Part shown: positions 35,158 through 44,339 of the stretch, one piece after another | Position numbering within the stretch: position 1 is the stretch's first letter | Layout of the letters: the number at the start of each line of letters is the position of its first letter | From: Clostridia bacterium | GTDB taxonomy: Bacteria; Bacillota; Clostridia; Oscillospirales; Acutalibacteraceae | Direction: 5' to 3' | Assembly (NCBI GenBank): GCA_017435865.1 | Contig: JAFSEF010000101.1 | Coordinates: forward strand, 1 to 64,000 | Length of the DNA stretch: 64,000 bases | Notes under the pieces: generated by a model | What the model was told of the DNA's origin: nothing | The model's input: only the letters and a program-made list of their open reading frames with translations | Databases searched by the model: none | Program-made: the position numbers and the translations under genes

Positions 35158-36252
35158 GTGGATAAGAAGTATAAGGTAGGTATTATCGGAGCCACCGGAA
35201 TGGTTGGCCAGCGTTTTATTTCACTTCTTCACGATCATCCGTGGTTTGAAATTAAAGTATTGGCTGCCAGCGCAAGATCTGCAGGCAAGTCTTATGAAGA
35301 AGCTCTTGGCGGAAGATGGGTTATGACCACTTCCCTGCCTGAAAATGTCAAAAATCTTACTGTTATGGATGCACAGGCCGATATGGAAAAAATTGCATCT
35401 CTTGTTGATTTTGTTTTCTGTGCAGTTGATATGAAGAAAGATGAAATCAGAGCTCTTGAAGATGCTTATGCAAAACTTGAATGCCCTGTTATTTCTAACA
35501 ACAGTGCTCATCGTTTTACCCCCGACGTTCCGATGATCATTCCTGAGCTTAACTATGATCATGCAAAAGTCATTGAAGATCAGAAAAAGAGACTCGGTAC
35601 AAAACGCGGTTTCGTTGCTGTTAAATCAAACTGCTCTCTGCAGAGCTATGTTCCTGCTCTGTATCCGCTTGATGAAAAGTTTGGTGTTGAAAATGTGCTT
35701 GTTTGCACTTATCAGGCTATTTCCGGTGCAGGTAAGACCTTTGATCGTTGGCCTGAAATGATTGACAACATTATTCCTTATATCGGCGGCGAAGAAGAAA
35801 AGAGTGAACAGGAACCTCTTAAGATCTGGGGTAAAGTTGAAAATGGTGAGATCGTTCCTGCAACCTCCCCGAAGTTCACCGCACAGTGTCTTCGTGTACC
35901 TGTATCTGACGGTCATATGGCTGCCGTATTTGTTCGCTTCAAGAACAAACCTGCAAAGGAAGATATTATTGCCGTCTGGGACAATTTCGCATCCGTTCCG
36001 CAGGAACTCGAATTGCCTCATGCACCCAAGAAATTCCTGAATTACTTTACTGAAGACAATATGCCTCAGACCAAGCTTCAGAGAGAACTTGAAGGCGGTA
36101 TGGCAGTATCTGTCGGCAGACTGCGTGAAGACTCACAGTATGATTATAAGTTCGTTTGCTTGTCCCATAATACACTTCGCGGTGCAGCAGGTGGCGGTGT
36201 GCTGCTTGCAGAATTGCTTTGTGCACAGGGATACATCGAACCTGTAAAATAA
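35158..36252 (+). CDS. asd: Aspartate-semialdehyde dehydrogenase
   Basis: A 364-residue enzyme of the archaeal/fungal-type ASADH subgroup. It has the NADP-binding GIIGATGMVGQRF at 8-20, SNNSAHRF at 113-120, the catalytic Cys159 in VKSNCSLQSY, and the catalytic His in VSDGHMA. It reduces aspartyl phosphate to aspartate semialdehyde, the branch point to lysine/DAP and threonine. The GTG start at 35158 is 7 bp from GGGAGG. dapA follows 20 bp later, so both steps toward DAP share a transcript. Confidence 0.93.
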   Translation: MDKKYKVGIIGATGMVGQRFISLLHDHPWFEIKVLAASARSAGKSYEEALGGRWVMTTSLPENVKNLTVMDAQADMEKIASLVDFVFCAVDMKKDEIRALEDAYAKLECPVISNNSAHRFTPDVPMIIPELNYDHAKVIEDQKKRLGTKRGFVAVKSNCSLQSYVPALYPLDEKFGVENVLVCTYQAISGAGKTFDRWPEMIDNIIPYIGGEEEKSEQEPLKIWGKVENGEIVPATSPKFTAQCLRVPVSDGHMAAVFVRFKNKPAKEDIIAVWDNFASVPQELELPHAPKKFLNYFTEDNMPQTKLQRELEGGMAVSVGRLREDSQYDYKFVCLSHNTLRGAAGGGVLLAELLCAQGYIEPVK

Positions 36253-36272
36253 TCCTGTTTGGGAGTGTCTGT

Positions 36273-37163
36273 TTGAAAGAACCACTTTTCAGAGGATCAG
36301 CGTGTGCAATCGTCACACCATTTACCCCTCACGAAAAGGAAGTTGATCTTTCAAAATTTGAGGAACTTGTAGAATTTCAGATTGTGAATAACACACAAGC
36401 AATTGTTGTTTGCGGTACCACAGGAGAAGCAGCAACAATGACTTATGAAGAACGATCATTGTGTTCCCGTCATGCTATCGTAGTATCACATGGCAGAGTA
36501 CCTGTCATTGCGGGAACAGGTTCCAATAATACGGACGCAGCAGTTCGATTATCGAATAATGCAGAAAAAGAAGGAGTTGACGGTTTGTTGATCGTCACTC
36601 CTTTTTATAATAAAGCTTCACAGGAAGGAATAATTAAACATTATGAGTATATATCTGAAAGAGTCAGCACACCGATCATAGTTTATAATGTTCCGTCAAG
36701 AACCGGTGTTGATATCAAACCTGAAACATATGCAGAGCTGTCAAAGATAAATAATGTTGCAGGCATCAAGGAAGCAAACGGTAATATTTCAGCTGTCGCC
36801 AAGACTATATCGTTATGCAATAAGAGACTACCCGTATATTGCGGTAATGATGATCAGACGGTTCCTATGATGGCACTTGGTGCCGTCGGAGTTATCTCAG
36901 TTGCCGCAAATGTGATACCCAAAACAATACAGTGCCTTACGGAGTTGTGTTTTGCGCAGGAATATCGCCGTGCTGCAGATTTGCAGGCTTCATTGTGTGA
37001 ACTTGAGGAAGCTTTGTTTGCAGATGTCAATCCGATACCTGTTAAAGCTCTTATGAAATTACTTCATATGTGTGAAAGCACTGTTCGTTTGCCATTAACA
37101 GAATGCAATGACATTTGTTTAAATAAACTGATGTCTGTGGCAGAAAGAATGAAAACGATATAA
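36273..37163 (+). CDS. dapA: 4-hydroxy-tetrahydrodipicolinate synthase
   Basis: A 296-residue class I aldolase-fold enzyme. VCGTTGEAATMT (near 47-58) binds pyruvate, Tyr138 lies in YNVPSRTG, and the Schiff-base Lys166 lies in AGIKEANG. It condenses pyruvate with aspartate semialdehyde in the lysine and diaminopimelate pathway; the product also feeds dipicolinate for spores. GGGAG lies 7 bp before a TTG start at 36273; upstream in-frame codons overlap asd and lack a ribosome binding site. The full size and active-site residues are normal. Confidence 0.95.
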   Translation: MKEPLFRGSACAIVTPFTPHEKEVDLSKFEELVEFQIVNNTQAIVVCGTTGEAATMTYEERSLCSRHAIVVSHGRVPVIAGTGSNNTDAAVRLSNNAEKEGVDGLLIVTPFYNKASQEGIIKHYEYISERVSTPIIVYNVPSRTGVDIKPETYAELSKINNVAGIKEANGNISAVAKTISLCNKRLPVYCGNDDQTVPMMALGAVGVISVAANVIPKTIQCLTELCFAQEYRRAADLQASLCELEEALFADVNPIPVKALMKLLHMCESTVRLPLTECNDICLNKLMSVAERMKTI

Positions 37164-37170
37164 TAAAATC

Positions 37171-37200
37171 AGACCGCTGTTCCGTTTGGAGCAGCGGTCT
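37171..37200. terminator. Bidirectional terminator between dapA and PEPCK
   Basis: A 13-bp stem with one G-U pair (AGACCGCTGTTCC against GGAGCAGCGGTCT), loop GTTT, between converging genes. Confidence 0.85.
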
Positions 37201-37213
37201 TTCAATAATAAAA

Positions 37214-38995
37214 TTATTTGTTAAGATTGTCCTTGAGGGTGTTGAATTCCTTAAGAAGATCAGCAGGCATCTTGTCTCCGAACTTAGCATAAAGTTCTTC
37301 AATGCCGGGTACTTCTTCTTTCCAGAGATCGTTGTCAACGGTAAGAATGCTTTCGAGAGTTTCAAGAGAAACTTCGTCTTCAATACCTGCAAGATCAATG
37401 TCTTTTGCGAACGGAACATAACCGATTGCAGTTTCCTGCGCATCCACTTTGCCTTCGCAACGATCAAGAATCCAGTTAAGAACTCTGAGGTTGTCACCGA
37501 AACCGGGCCACAGGAAGTTACCTTCATCATCCTTACGGAACCAGTTGACATTGAAGATTTTGGGAGCCTTGTCAGCATCAAGAGTCTTACCGATGTCAAG
37601 CCAGTGCTGCCAATAATCAGCCATGTTATATCCGCAGAACGGAAGCATAGCCATAGGATCGCGACGAACAACACCAACAGCACCGGTAGCGGCAGCTGTT
37701 GTTTCGGAAGCCATGATAGAGCCAACGAAGACACCATTGTTCCAGTCACGGGACTGATATACCAGCGGAGCGAGCTTTGCACGTCTGCCACCAAATACGA
37801 TAGCGGAAATCGGCACACCCTGCGGATTTTCGAATTCGCTGCTCAGGCAAGGACAATTGACTGCAGGAGCAGTGAAGCGGCTGTTGGGATGTGCACCTTT
37901 TTCAGTGCTTTCCTGACCGTTCCAGGGGTTGCCCTTCCATTCAAGAGCATTTGCGGGCGGATTCTTGTCAAGGCCTTCCCACCAAACAGTGTTGTTGTCA
38001 AGATTGAGAGCAACGTTGGTGAAGATGGTGCCCTGCATTGTAGAAGCGAGAGCATTGGGATTGGATTTAACATTTGTACCGGGAGCGACACCGAAGAAAC
38101 CGTTTTCGGGATTGATAGCATACAATCTGCCGTCATCGCCCTTACGGATCCAGGAAATGTCGTCGCCTACACACCATACCTTGTAACCCTGAGCAAGATA
38201 GCCTTCGGGCGGAATGAGCATAGCAAGATTGGTCTTGCCGCAAGCGGAGGGGAAAGCAGCACAGATGTAACGAACTTCACCCTTGGGATTCTGAACGCCG
38301 AGAATGAGCATATGCTCAGCCTGCCAACCTTCTTTCCAACCCTGGTAAGAAGCAATACGAAGTGCGAAGCATTTTTTACCGAGAAGAACGTTTCCGCCGT
38401 AACCGGAGTTAACGGAAATAATGGTGTTATCCTGCGGGAACTGGCAGATATAACGCTTTTCTTCATCGATCTGGCAACGGCTGTGGAAGCCTCTGACCCA
38501 ATCTTCGCTGTCGCCGAGAACATCAAGAACAGCTTTACCGACTCTGGTCATAATAACCATGTTCAGTACAACATAAATGCTGTCAGTCAGTTCAATACCG
38601 ACCTTGGAGAAACGAGAACCGATGGGACCCATAGAATAAGGAATGACATACATGGTTCTGCCGATGTAGCTGTCGCGAGCGATATCATAAAGCATTTTGT
38701 AGCATTCATCGGGATCCATCCAATTGTTGGTGGGGCCTGCTTCTTCTTTTGTTTTGGTGCAGATGAAAGTTCTGTGTTCAACGCGGGCTACGTCGTTGAC
38801 AGCAGTTCTGTGCAGATAACAATCAGGAAGAAGTTCTTCGTTGAGCTTTGTGAGTTCGCCTGTGGAGCAAGCAATTGCACGAAGTTCTTCAATCTGTTCT
38901 TTGCTTCCGTCGATCCAGACGATGTTGTCGGGCTTGACAAGTTTTACTTTGTCATCGATCCATTCGAGAACCGATTTGTTGGTTGTTAAAGCCAT
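37214..38995 (-). CDS. pckG: Phosphoenolpyruvate carboxykinase (GTP)
   Basis: A 593-residue GTP-dependent PEPCK. The P-loop with the reactive Cys reads FPSACGKTN, and the nucleotide and metal region includes SRFTAPAVNCPCL and FGGRRAKLAPLVYQS. It interconverts oxaloacetate and PEP with GTP/GDP and CO2; in fermenters it often runs toward oxaloacetate. AAAGGAGAG precedes the ATG. It is a single-gene unit with its own promoter carrying a dyad at 39044-39063. The codon usage is biased like the ribosomal genes, suggesting high expression. Confidence 0.96.
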   Translation of the reverse strand: MALTTNKSVLEWIDDKVKLVKPDNIVWIDGSKEQIEELRAIACSTGELTKLNEELLPDCYLHRTAVNDVARVEHRTFICTKTKEEAGPTNNWMDPDECYKMLYDIARDSYIGRTMYVIPYSMGPIGSRFSKVGIELTDSIYVVLNMVIMTRVGKAVLDVLGDSEDWVRGFHSRCQIDEEKRYICQFPQDNTIISVNSGYGGNVLLGKKCFALRIASYQGWKEGWQAEHMLILGVQNPKGEVRYICAAFPSACGKTNLAMLIPPEGYLAQGYKVWCVGDDISWIRKGDDGRLYAINPENGFFGVAPGTNVKSNPNALASTMQGTIFTNVALNLDNNTVWWEGLDKNPPANALEWKGNPWNGQESTEKGAHPNSRFTAPAVNCPCLSSEFENPQGVPISAIVFGGRRAKLAPLVYQSRDWNNGVFVGSIMASETTAAATGAVGVVRRDPMAMLPFCGYNMADYWQHWLDIGKTLDADKAPKIFNVNWFRKDDEGNFLWPGFGDNLRVLNWILDRCEGKVDAQETAIGYVPFAKDIDLAGIEDEVSLETLESILTVDNDLWKEEVPGIEELYAKFGDKMPADLLKEFNTLKDNLNK

Positions 38996-39033
38996 GAAAT
39001 TCTCTCCTTTACGGAATAATTATTTTTCAATTT

Positions 39034-39063
39034 AATATATCATATTGACACAAATTTGTCAAT
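39034..39063 (-). promoter_or_regulatory. PEPCK promoter with an inverted repeat over the -35 box
   Basis: On the minus strand TTGACA (39062-39057), 17 bp, TATATT (39039-39034), with TGA as an extended -10. The inverted arms ATTGACA and TGTCAAT (39044-39050, 39057-39063) overlap the -35 box and may be an operator. Confidence 0.7.
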
Positions 39064-39073
39064 TGCAGTAGCG

Positions 39074-40117
39074 TTAAAATTCAACCGCCTCAGAAGGCAA
39101 AATTACAGCAATATTGTCTATATCACAGGTTGCTTTTGCATTCAGTTTCATATCTGCAATATGACCTGCATTAAATTCATAGAATGCCTGAGAGCCAACC
39201 ATTGCTGCATTGTCACCACACAAGTGTAAAGCAGGGTAATAAAGCTTTACATTTTTTCTCTTGCAAAGATCTTCCATTTCTTTTCGTAATACGGAATTTG
39301 CTGATACCCCGCCTGCAAGGACTACAGTGTTTATATTGGTGCTTTCAATTGCCAGATCCATTCTTTGAATCAGGCAATGTACGACTGCATTGAGATAAGA
39401 TGCACTCAGATCTTTGATATCGATCGATTCACCTTTTTGAGAAGCATTGTGAAGCAGATTTACAACGCTTGTCTTTAATCCTGAAAAACTGCAATCAAAA
39501 ACAGATCCGTCTACTTTCGGATTCGGGAAGGAATAAGCCTTAGCATTGCCACCAACTGCTTCCCTGTCCATATGCAATCCGCCGGGATAAGGAAGTCCCA
39601 TTGCACGAGCTGCTTTATCAAGTGCTTCACCTGCAGCATCGTCACGGGTAGCTCCCAAAATCTCAAAATCTGTGTAATCGTTCACTTTTAAGAAGCTTGT
39701 GTGGCCGCCTGAAACCACCAACGCAAGAAAAGGAGGTTTTAAATCAGGATGGCAAACATAATTCGCAGCAATGTGCGAACGCAAATGATGAACCGGAATC
39801 AACGGTTTGTTGGCCGAAAATGCAAGCCCTTTTGCAAAATTCACTCCGACAAGTAAAGCACCTATCAAGCCGGGACAAGCTGTTACTGCGATTGCATCAA
39901 TGTCATCGAGTGAACAATCCGATTCTTTTAATGCTGAATCCACAACCTGTGATATGGCTTCACAATGCCTTCTTGATGCAATTTCTGGTACTACCCCACC
40001 ATACAACTTATGCTCTTCGACCTGCGAAGCAACAATATCGGACAATACCGTTCTGCCGTCTTCGACAACAGCAGCTGCTGTTTCATCGCAGGATGATTCT
40101 ATACTCAGTATTTTCAT
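39074..40117 (-). CDS. tsaD: tRNA N6-adenosine threonylcarbamoyltransferase TsaD
   Basis: A 347-residue TsaD/Kae1. It has SCDETAAAVVEDG at the N-terminus, the iron-binding HLRSH (His111, His115), LVVSGGHT near 133-140 and GGVSANSVLR. It transfers threonylcarbamoyl to A37 of tRNAs decoding ANN codons. The start at 40117 overlaps the rimI stop by 4 bp (ATGA) with GAGGATAT upstream. TsaB and TsaE, its partners, are not in the window. Confidence 0.96.
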   Translation of the reverse strand: MKILSIESSCDETAAAVVEDGRTVLSDIVASQVEEHKLYGGVVPEIASRRHCEAISQVVDSALKESDCSLDDIDAIAVTACPGLIGALLVGVNFAKGLAFSANKPLIPVHHLRSHIAANYVCHPDLKPPFLALVVSGGHTSFLKVNDYTDFEILGATRDDAAGEALDKAARAMGLPYPGGLHMDREAVGGNAKAYSFPNPKVDGSVFDCSFSGLKTSVVNLLHNASQKGESIDIKDLSASYLNAVVHCLIQRMDLAIESTNINTVVLAGGVSANSVLRKEMEDLCKRKNVKLYYPALHLCGDNAAMVGSQAFYEFNAGHIADMKLNAKATCDIDNIAVILPSEAVEF

Positions 40118-40569
40118 ATGATATCCTCTTCTTTGAATTTCAACATATATAACAATGCATCTTCTGTAGGTTTTCTGTAGAATGATGTTCTTTTTCCGAC
40201 ACACTCGAATTGTAATGATTCATATAACTTCTTTGCATTTTCATTACTTTCACGAACTTCAAGGCTGACAAAAACTGCGTTGTCATTTTTGGCAGTATTA
40301 ACAAGGTCGTATAAAAGAGCTTTACCAATACCTTGTTTTCTGCAATCGGGGGTTACAGCAATGGTATACAGATTTACTTCGTCACAAATATTGCCGGCAA
40401 CATAGTAACCTACAGGAATGCCGTTGTTTTCTGCTACACGAAAGTAAGTGTCTTCTGCAGCTATACTCTGAAAGAACGCATTTTTACTCCATGGCTCAGA
40501 AAAACAAGCAATTTCTAACTCGGAGCAGAAAGTCAAATCATTGTCAGTTGCGTTCCTGACAGTAATCAT
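40114..40569 (-). CDS. rimI: Ribosomal-protein-alanine N-acetyltransferase (GNAT)
   Basis: A 151-residue GNAT with the acetyl-CoA-binding motif CRKQGIGKALL and the RimI-like FVSLEVRESNENAKKLYESL. It should acetylate the N-terminus of S18 or similar proteins. It lies between polA (9 bp upstream) and tsaD (overlapping), in the common rimI-tsaD pairing. AGGTGAT precedes the start. Confidence 0.88.
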   Translation of the reverse strand: MITVRNATDNDLTFCSELEIACFSEPWSKNAFFQSIAAEDTYFRVAENNGIPVGYYVAGNICDEVNLYTIAVTPDCRKQGIGKALLYDLVNTAKNDNAVFVSLEVRESNENAKKLYESLQFECVGKRTSFYRKPTEDALLYMLKFKEEDII

Positions 40570-40578
40570 TGTATCACC

Positions 40579-43179
40579 TCAACCCTTTGCATCATACCAT
40601 GTCTTACCGATGTTTACTTCAACTGAAAGCGGCACCTGCATCTGCAAAGCATTTTCCATTTCATATTTCAGAATGTCCGCTGCTTTTGCGGCATCTGATT
40701 CTTTTACTTCAAGAATCAGTTCGTCATGTACCTGCATAATCAGACGAGCTTCCGGTAATTCTTCTTTTAATCTGTTATATACACGGATCATGGCAATTTT
40801 AATGATATCTGCTGCTGTTCCCTGAATTGGCATATTCCTTGCAACACGCTCACCGAAAGCACGCATCATGCCGTTGGAGGAACGCAATTCAGGCAAATAC
40901 CGTCTTCTGTGTAGCAAAGTCTCGGAATAACCTGTTTCTTTTGCTTTTTCTATGCATTCATCCATATATCTGCTTACACCCTCATAATGTGAAAGATAGC
41001 TTTTGATATATCTGTCAGCTTCAGCTCTTGAAACATTGATATCTTTTGCAAGAGAAAATGCACCGATGCCGTATACAATTCCGAAATTGACAGCTTTTGC
41101 ACGTGAACGCAATAACGGCGTTATCATATCGGCGGGCATATTGAATACTTGTGAAGCTGTTACGGTGTGAATATCCGTATCTGCAATGAAAGCTTCGCAC
41201 ATATTTTTATCGCCTGAAACTTCTGCAAGAACTCTTAATTCAATTTGCGAATAGTCAGCATCCACCAGCACATTACCGTCTGCTGCCTTGAAAAATCGAC
41301 GCATTTCTCTTCCGAGTTCCGTGCGGACAGGAATGTTCTGTAAATTCGGTTCGGATGAAGACAATCGCCCCGTTCTGGTTTCCGTCTGATTCAGTGTTGA
41401 GCGAATGCGACCGTCGCTGCATATCAATTTCAGCATTCCATCGCAATAGGTGGATTTTAGTTTTGAATACGCTCTGAAATCAAGAATCTTTTTGACAATC
41501 GGGTACTCCCCTGCAAGTCCTTCAAGAATTTCAGCATTCGTGGAATAACCGGTTTTTGTTTTTTTACCGTGTGGCAATGCTAATTTTTCAAAGAGTATTT
41601 CTCCGAGTTGTTTTGGAGAATTTATATTGAATTGCGTGCCGACGTCAGTGTAAATTTCATTTTCCAGTTCGGTAATATCCTTCTGTAATCTTTCAGAAAA
41701 CTGCTTAATGCCTTCAGCATCCACAAGGAAGCCGGCATTCTCCATGTCTGCCAGGATAGCAGATAACGGAAGCTCGAGGTCGTGCAAAAGTGAAAGTTGT
41801 TCATTTTCTGCAAGTGAAGAATTGATTTTGTTGCATAATGAGATAAGCATTGCTGTGTCTTCTGCAAGACTCTTTTCTTTCTCGTTGATTTCCTGTGAAC
41901 ACTCAATTACAGGAATATCAATTCCGAGTGTGATACACTGAGAACGAACACTGTAATCCGATGCGTTCGGGTTGAGCAGATATCCTCCTATTACAACATC
42001 CATCTTGATGTTACTTACGTTGACATCATTCATGATCCCCCAAGCAAATAATTGTTTCGCATCGGAGCAATATTTTTCTATATTGCTATTTTCAAGAATG
42101 CATTTAAAAAAAGGAAAGAATGACAGATTGCAGCAATCGCATGATATGACACAATCTGAAAACGCAAAAGCAATATCAGTTATTGCGTTATCTTCATTCA
42201 TGGTAAGAAAATAAGCTTTACCGTCTTTTTGAATTCGTGTTAAGATATTATCATAGCTTTCGTTCAAAAAAGGAACAGCAGTACTTTCCTGTTCTGTTTG
42301 AAAATCTTCAAAAGAATCAAGGCCGAGTTTTTTAATAAAACGCAATAACTCATGCTTTGCTAATAATCTGAATTGTAAAGATTTATCGGCTTCTTTTGTA
42401 ATATATTCCGAAGGATTGCTTTCAATCGGGACATGACGATTGATTTCTCCGAGTTTTCGGCTGAGATATGCATTGTCTTTACCGTCAATGAGCTTTTTCC
42501 TGACATTCTCAGTAACTGCAAGCGATTCAATGTTGTTATAAATATCATCCACCGAACCGTATTTTTTGATCAAGTCTCCTGCTGTCTTTGGACCAATTCC
42601 TGTTACACCGGGGATGTTATCAGATGTATCACCCTGTAGTGCCTTTAATTCAATCATTTGTCTCGGTGTAATGCCATAGTCTTCGAATAATTTAACGGGT
42701 GTGTAATGAGTCAGAACTGTTTGCCCGGCTTTGGTTGTTGTCAGTAAAACAGTAACATTGTCTCTTACAAGTTGTAAGGAATCGCGGTCGCCTGTTGCAA
42801 TATAGCAATGATCTTCTGCAGTACAACCTGCAGAAAGTGTACCGAGTATGTCATCGGCTTCGTATCCCTCGGCTGAAATAACATGGTATCCGAAAGCCTT
42901 CAGCAATTCCTTTGTCGGTTCAAGCTGTTCGTGCAATTCAGGAGGCATTCCTTTTCTGCCGGCCTTATATGCGTCATACATTTTATGTCTGAAAGTCGGT
43001 GCTTTCAGGTCAAAAGCAACAGCAACTCCGTCAGGTTGAATCTCATCGGTCAAAGAAAACAGCATATTGAAAAAACCGTAAATGGCATTGGTATAATGAC
43101 CGTCTTTGGCGGTAAGAAGTTTTATTCCGTAAAAGGCCCTGTTGATAAGACTATTGCCGTCTATAACCAAAAGTTTCAT
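40579..43179 (-). CDS. polA: DNA polymerase I
   Basis: An 866-residue family A polymerase. The N-terminal 5'-3' exonuclease domain opens with LLVIDGNSLINRAFYGI and extends to about 290. The central 3'-5' exonuclease-like region (about 300-470) lacks a clear Asp-x-Glu pair, so proofreading is probably lost. The polymerase domain has motif A DYSQIELR with Asp near 642, motif B RAKAVNFGIVYGIG, and motif C MQVHDELILE near 821. The start at 43179 is 8 bp from GGAGG. It fills gaps and removes primers. It heads the polA-rimI-tsaD operon. Confidence 0.96.
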   Translation of the reverse strand: MKLLVIDGNSLINRAFYGIKLLTAKDGHYTNAIYGFFNMLFSLTDEIQPDGVAVAFDLKAPTFRHKMYDAYKAGRKGMPPELHEQLEPTKELLKAFGYHVISAEGYEADDILGTLSAGCTAEDHCYIATGDRDSLQLVRDNVTVLLTTTKAGQTVLTHYTPVKLFEDYGITPRQMIELKALQGDTSDNIPGVTGIGPKTAGDLIKKYGSVDDIYNNIESLAVTENVRKKLIDGKDNAYLSRKLGEINRHVPIESNPSEYITKEADKSLQFRLLAKHELLRFIKKLGLDSFEDFQTEQESTAVPFLNESYDNILTRIQKDGKAYFLTMNEDNAITDIAFAFSDCVISCDCCNLSFFPFFKCILENSNIEKYCSDAKQLFAWGIMNDVNVSNIKMDVVIGGYLLNPNASDYSVRSQCITLGIDIPVIECSQEINEKEKSLAEDTAMLISLCNKINSSLAENEQLSLLHDLELPLSAILADMENAGFLVDAEGIKQFSERLQKDITELENEIYTDVGTQFNINSPKQLGEILFEKLALPHGKKTKTGYSTNAEILEGLAGEYPIVKKILDFRAYSKLKSTYCDGMLKLICSDGRIRSTLNQTETRTGRLSSSEPNLQNIPVRTELGREMRRFFKAADGNVLVDADYSQIELRVLAEVSGDKNMCEAFIADTDIHTVTASQVFNMPADMITPLLRSRAKAVNFGIVYGIGAFSLAKDINVSRAEADRYIKSYLSHYEGVSRYMDECIEKAKETGYSETLLHRRRYLPELRSSNGMMRAFGERVARNMPIQGTAADIIKIAMIRVYNRLKEELPEARLIMQVHDELILEVKESDAAKAADILKYEMENALQMQVPLSVEVNIGKTWYDAKG

Positions 43180-43302
43180 GTGTCTGCCTCCATGCATATT
43201 TTGATCTCATTAAATTATAACACAACCTTGTTAAATATTCCACTTTATTTTTAGAAGTTTTTATGCTATTATTTACTCATATTATGTAAGGAAGTAATCA
43301 GT

Positions 43303-44268
43303 ATGCAAATCGGAACTATAAAAACGGATGGTTTTGCAGCTCTTGCGCCTATGGCAGGTGTTGCAGATGTATCATTTCGCTTGCTGTGCAGAAACTACGG
43401 AGCTGCTTACACGGTCGGTGAAATGGTCAGTGCAAAAGGTATTCAGATGAAGGATAAGAAATCAAAAGAACTTATGCTGCTTGATGATAAAGAGCGTCCT
43501 TCTGCTATACAGCTTTTTGGTGACGAGCCGGATGTTATGGCACAAGCTGCTGTGGCTGCAATGGAGTTTAAACCCGATTTTATAGATATCAACATGGGGT
43601 GTCCTGCACCAAAAGTCACAAAGGGCGGTGCAGGAAGTGCTTTGATGAAGAATCCCGAACTTGCAGGTAGAATCATTGCGGCAGTTACTAAGGCTGTTGA
43701 TATTCCTGTTACTGTAAAAATCAGAGCAGGATGGGATGCGGAACATAAAAACGCTGTAAATCTTGCTTGTATTGCAGAGCAAAACGGAGCTGCTGCCATA
43801 ACGGTGCATGCAAGAACAAGAGATCAGATGTATGCACCGCCTGTAGATTACAGCATTATCGGTGATGTAAAAAAGGCGGTCAGTATCCCTGTAATCGGCA
43901 ACGGAGATGTTATTGATATGCAATCTGCTGCTTTTATGTATGAAAAAACAGGTTGTGATTTTATTATGATAGGCCGCGGTGCTCTCGGAAGACCATGGCT
44001 GTTTTCGCAAATTAATGCATATCTGACAGATGGTACAATTCTTCCCGATCCTCCCGTCAGTGAGCGGATGCTTGTGATGTTACGGCACGCTGCAGATATT
44101 TGTGACAGAAACGGTGAAAAGCACGGGATATGCGAAGTGCGTAAACACGCTTTGTGGTACACAAAAGGTCTTCGCGGTGCTGCCGGATACCGCAGAGAAC
44201 TCAGCACTCTGCAATCACTTGAACAATTACAGGAATACGCTTTTTTGATTGCAAAAGAAAATTCGTAA
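43303..44268 (+). CDS. dusB: tRNA-dihydrouridine synthase
   Basis: A 321-residue flavoprotein TIM barrel. It carries APMAGVADVSFR at 15-26, the catalytic Cys100 in NMGCPAPKVTKGGAGSALM, and HARTRDQMY further on. It reduces uridines in the D-loop of tRNA with FMN and NADPH. AAGGAAGT precedes the ATG; TATTAT at 43267-43272 with TGC upstream may be its -10 box. The DusB subgroup assignment comes from sequence resemblance to Firmicute enzymes. Confidence 0.93.
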   Translation: MQIGTIKTDGFAALAPMAGVADVSFRLLCRNYGAAYTVGEMVSAKGIQMKDKKSKELMLLDDKERPSAIQLFGDEPDVMAQAAVAAMEFKPDFIDINMGCPAPKVTKGGAGSALMKNPELAGRIIAAVTKAVDIPVTVKIRAGWDAEHKNAVNLACIAEQNGAAAITVHARTRDQMYAPPVDYSIIGDVKKAVSIPVIGNGDVIDMQSAAFMYEKTGCDFIMIGRGALGRPWLFSQINAYLTDGTILPDPPVSERMLVMLRHAADICDRNGEKHGICEVRKHALWYTKGLRGAAGYRRELSTLQSLEQLQEYAFLIAKENS

Positions 44269-44274
44269 ATAAGG

Positions 44275-44339
44275 ACCTGCACAGACATGTTTTTGAAAAC
44301 ATATAGTATTCAAAAAAGAGTCTGTGCAGGTGTTTTTTT
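44275..44339 (+). terminator. Terminator after dusB whose 3' arm holds the sigK ribosome binding site
   Basis: ACCTGCACAGAC (44275-44286) pairs perfectly with GTCTGTGCAGGT (44320-44331) around a 33-nt A/T-rich loop, followed by TGTTTTTTT. The sigK ATG at 44340 follows the T tract at once, and its AGGTG site is part of the 3' arm. Confidence 0.75.

Noticed and set aside
37604..38989. A 461-codon open frame antisense to PEP carboxykinase
   Set aside because: Shadow of a highly biased gene; no recognised domain and no start signal.
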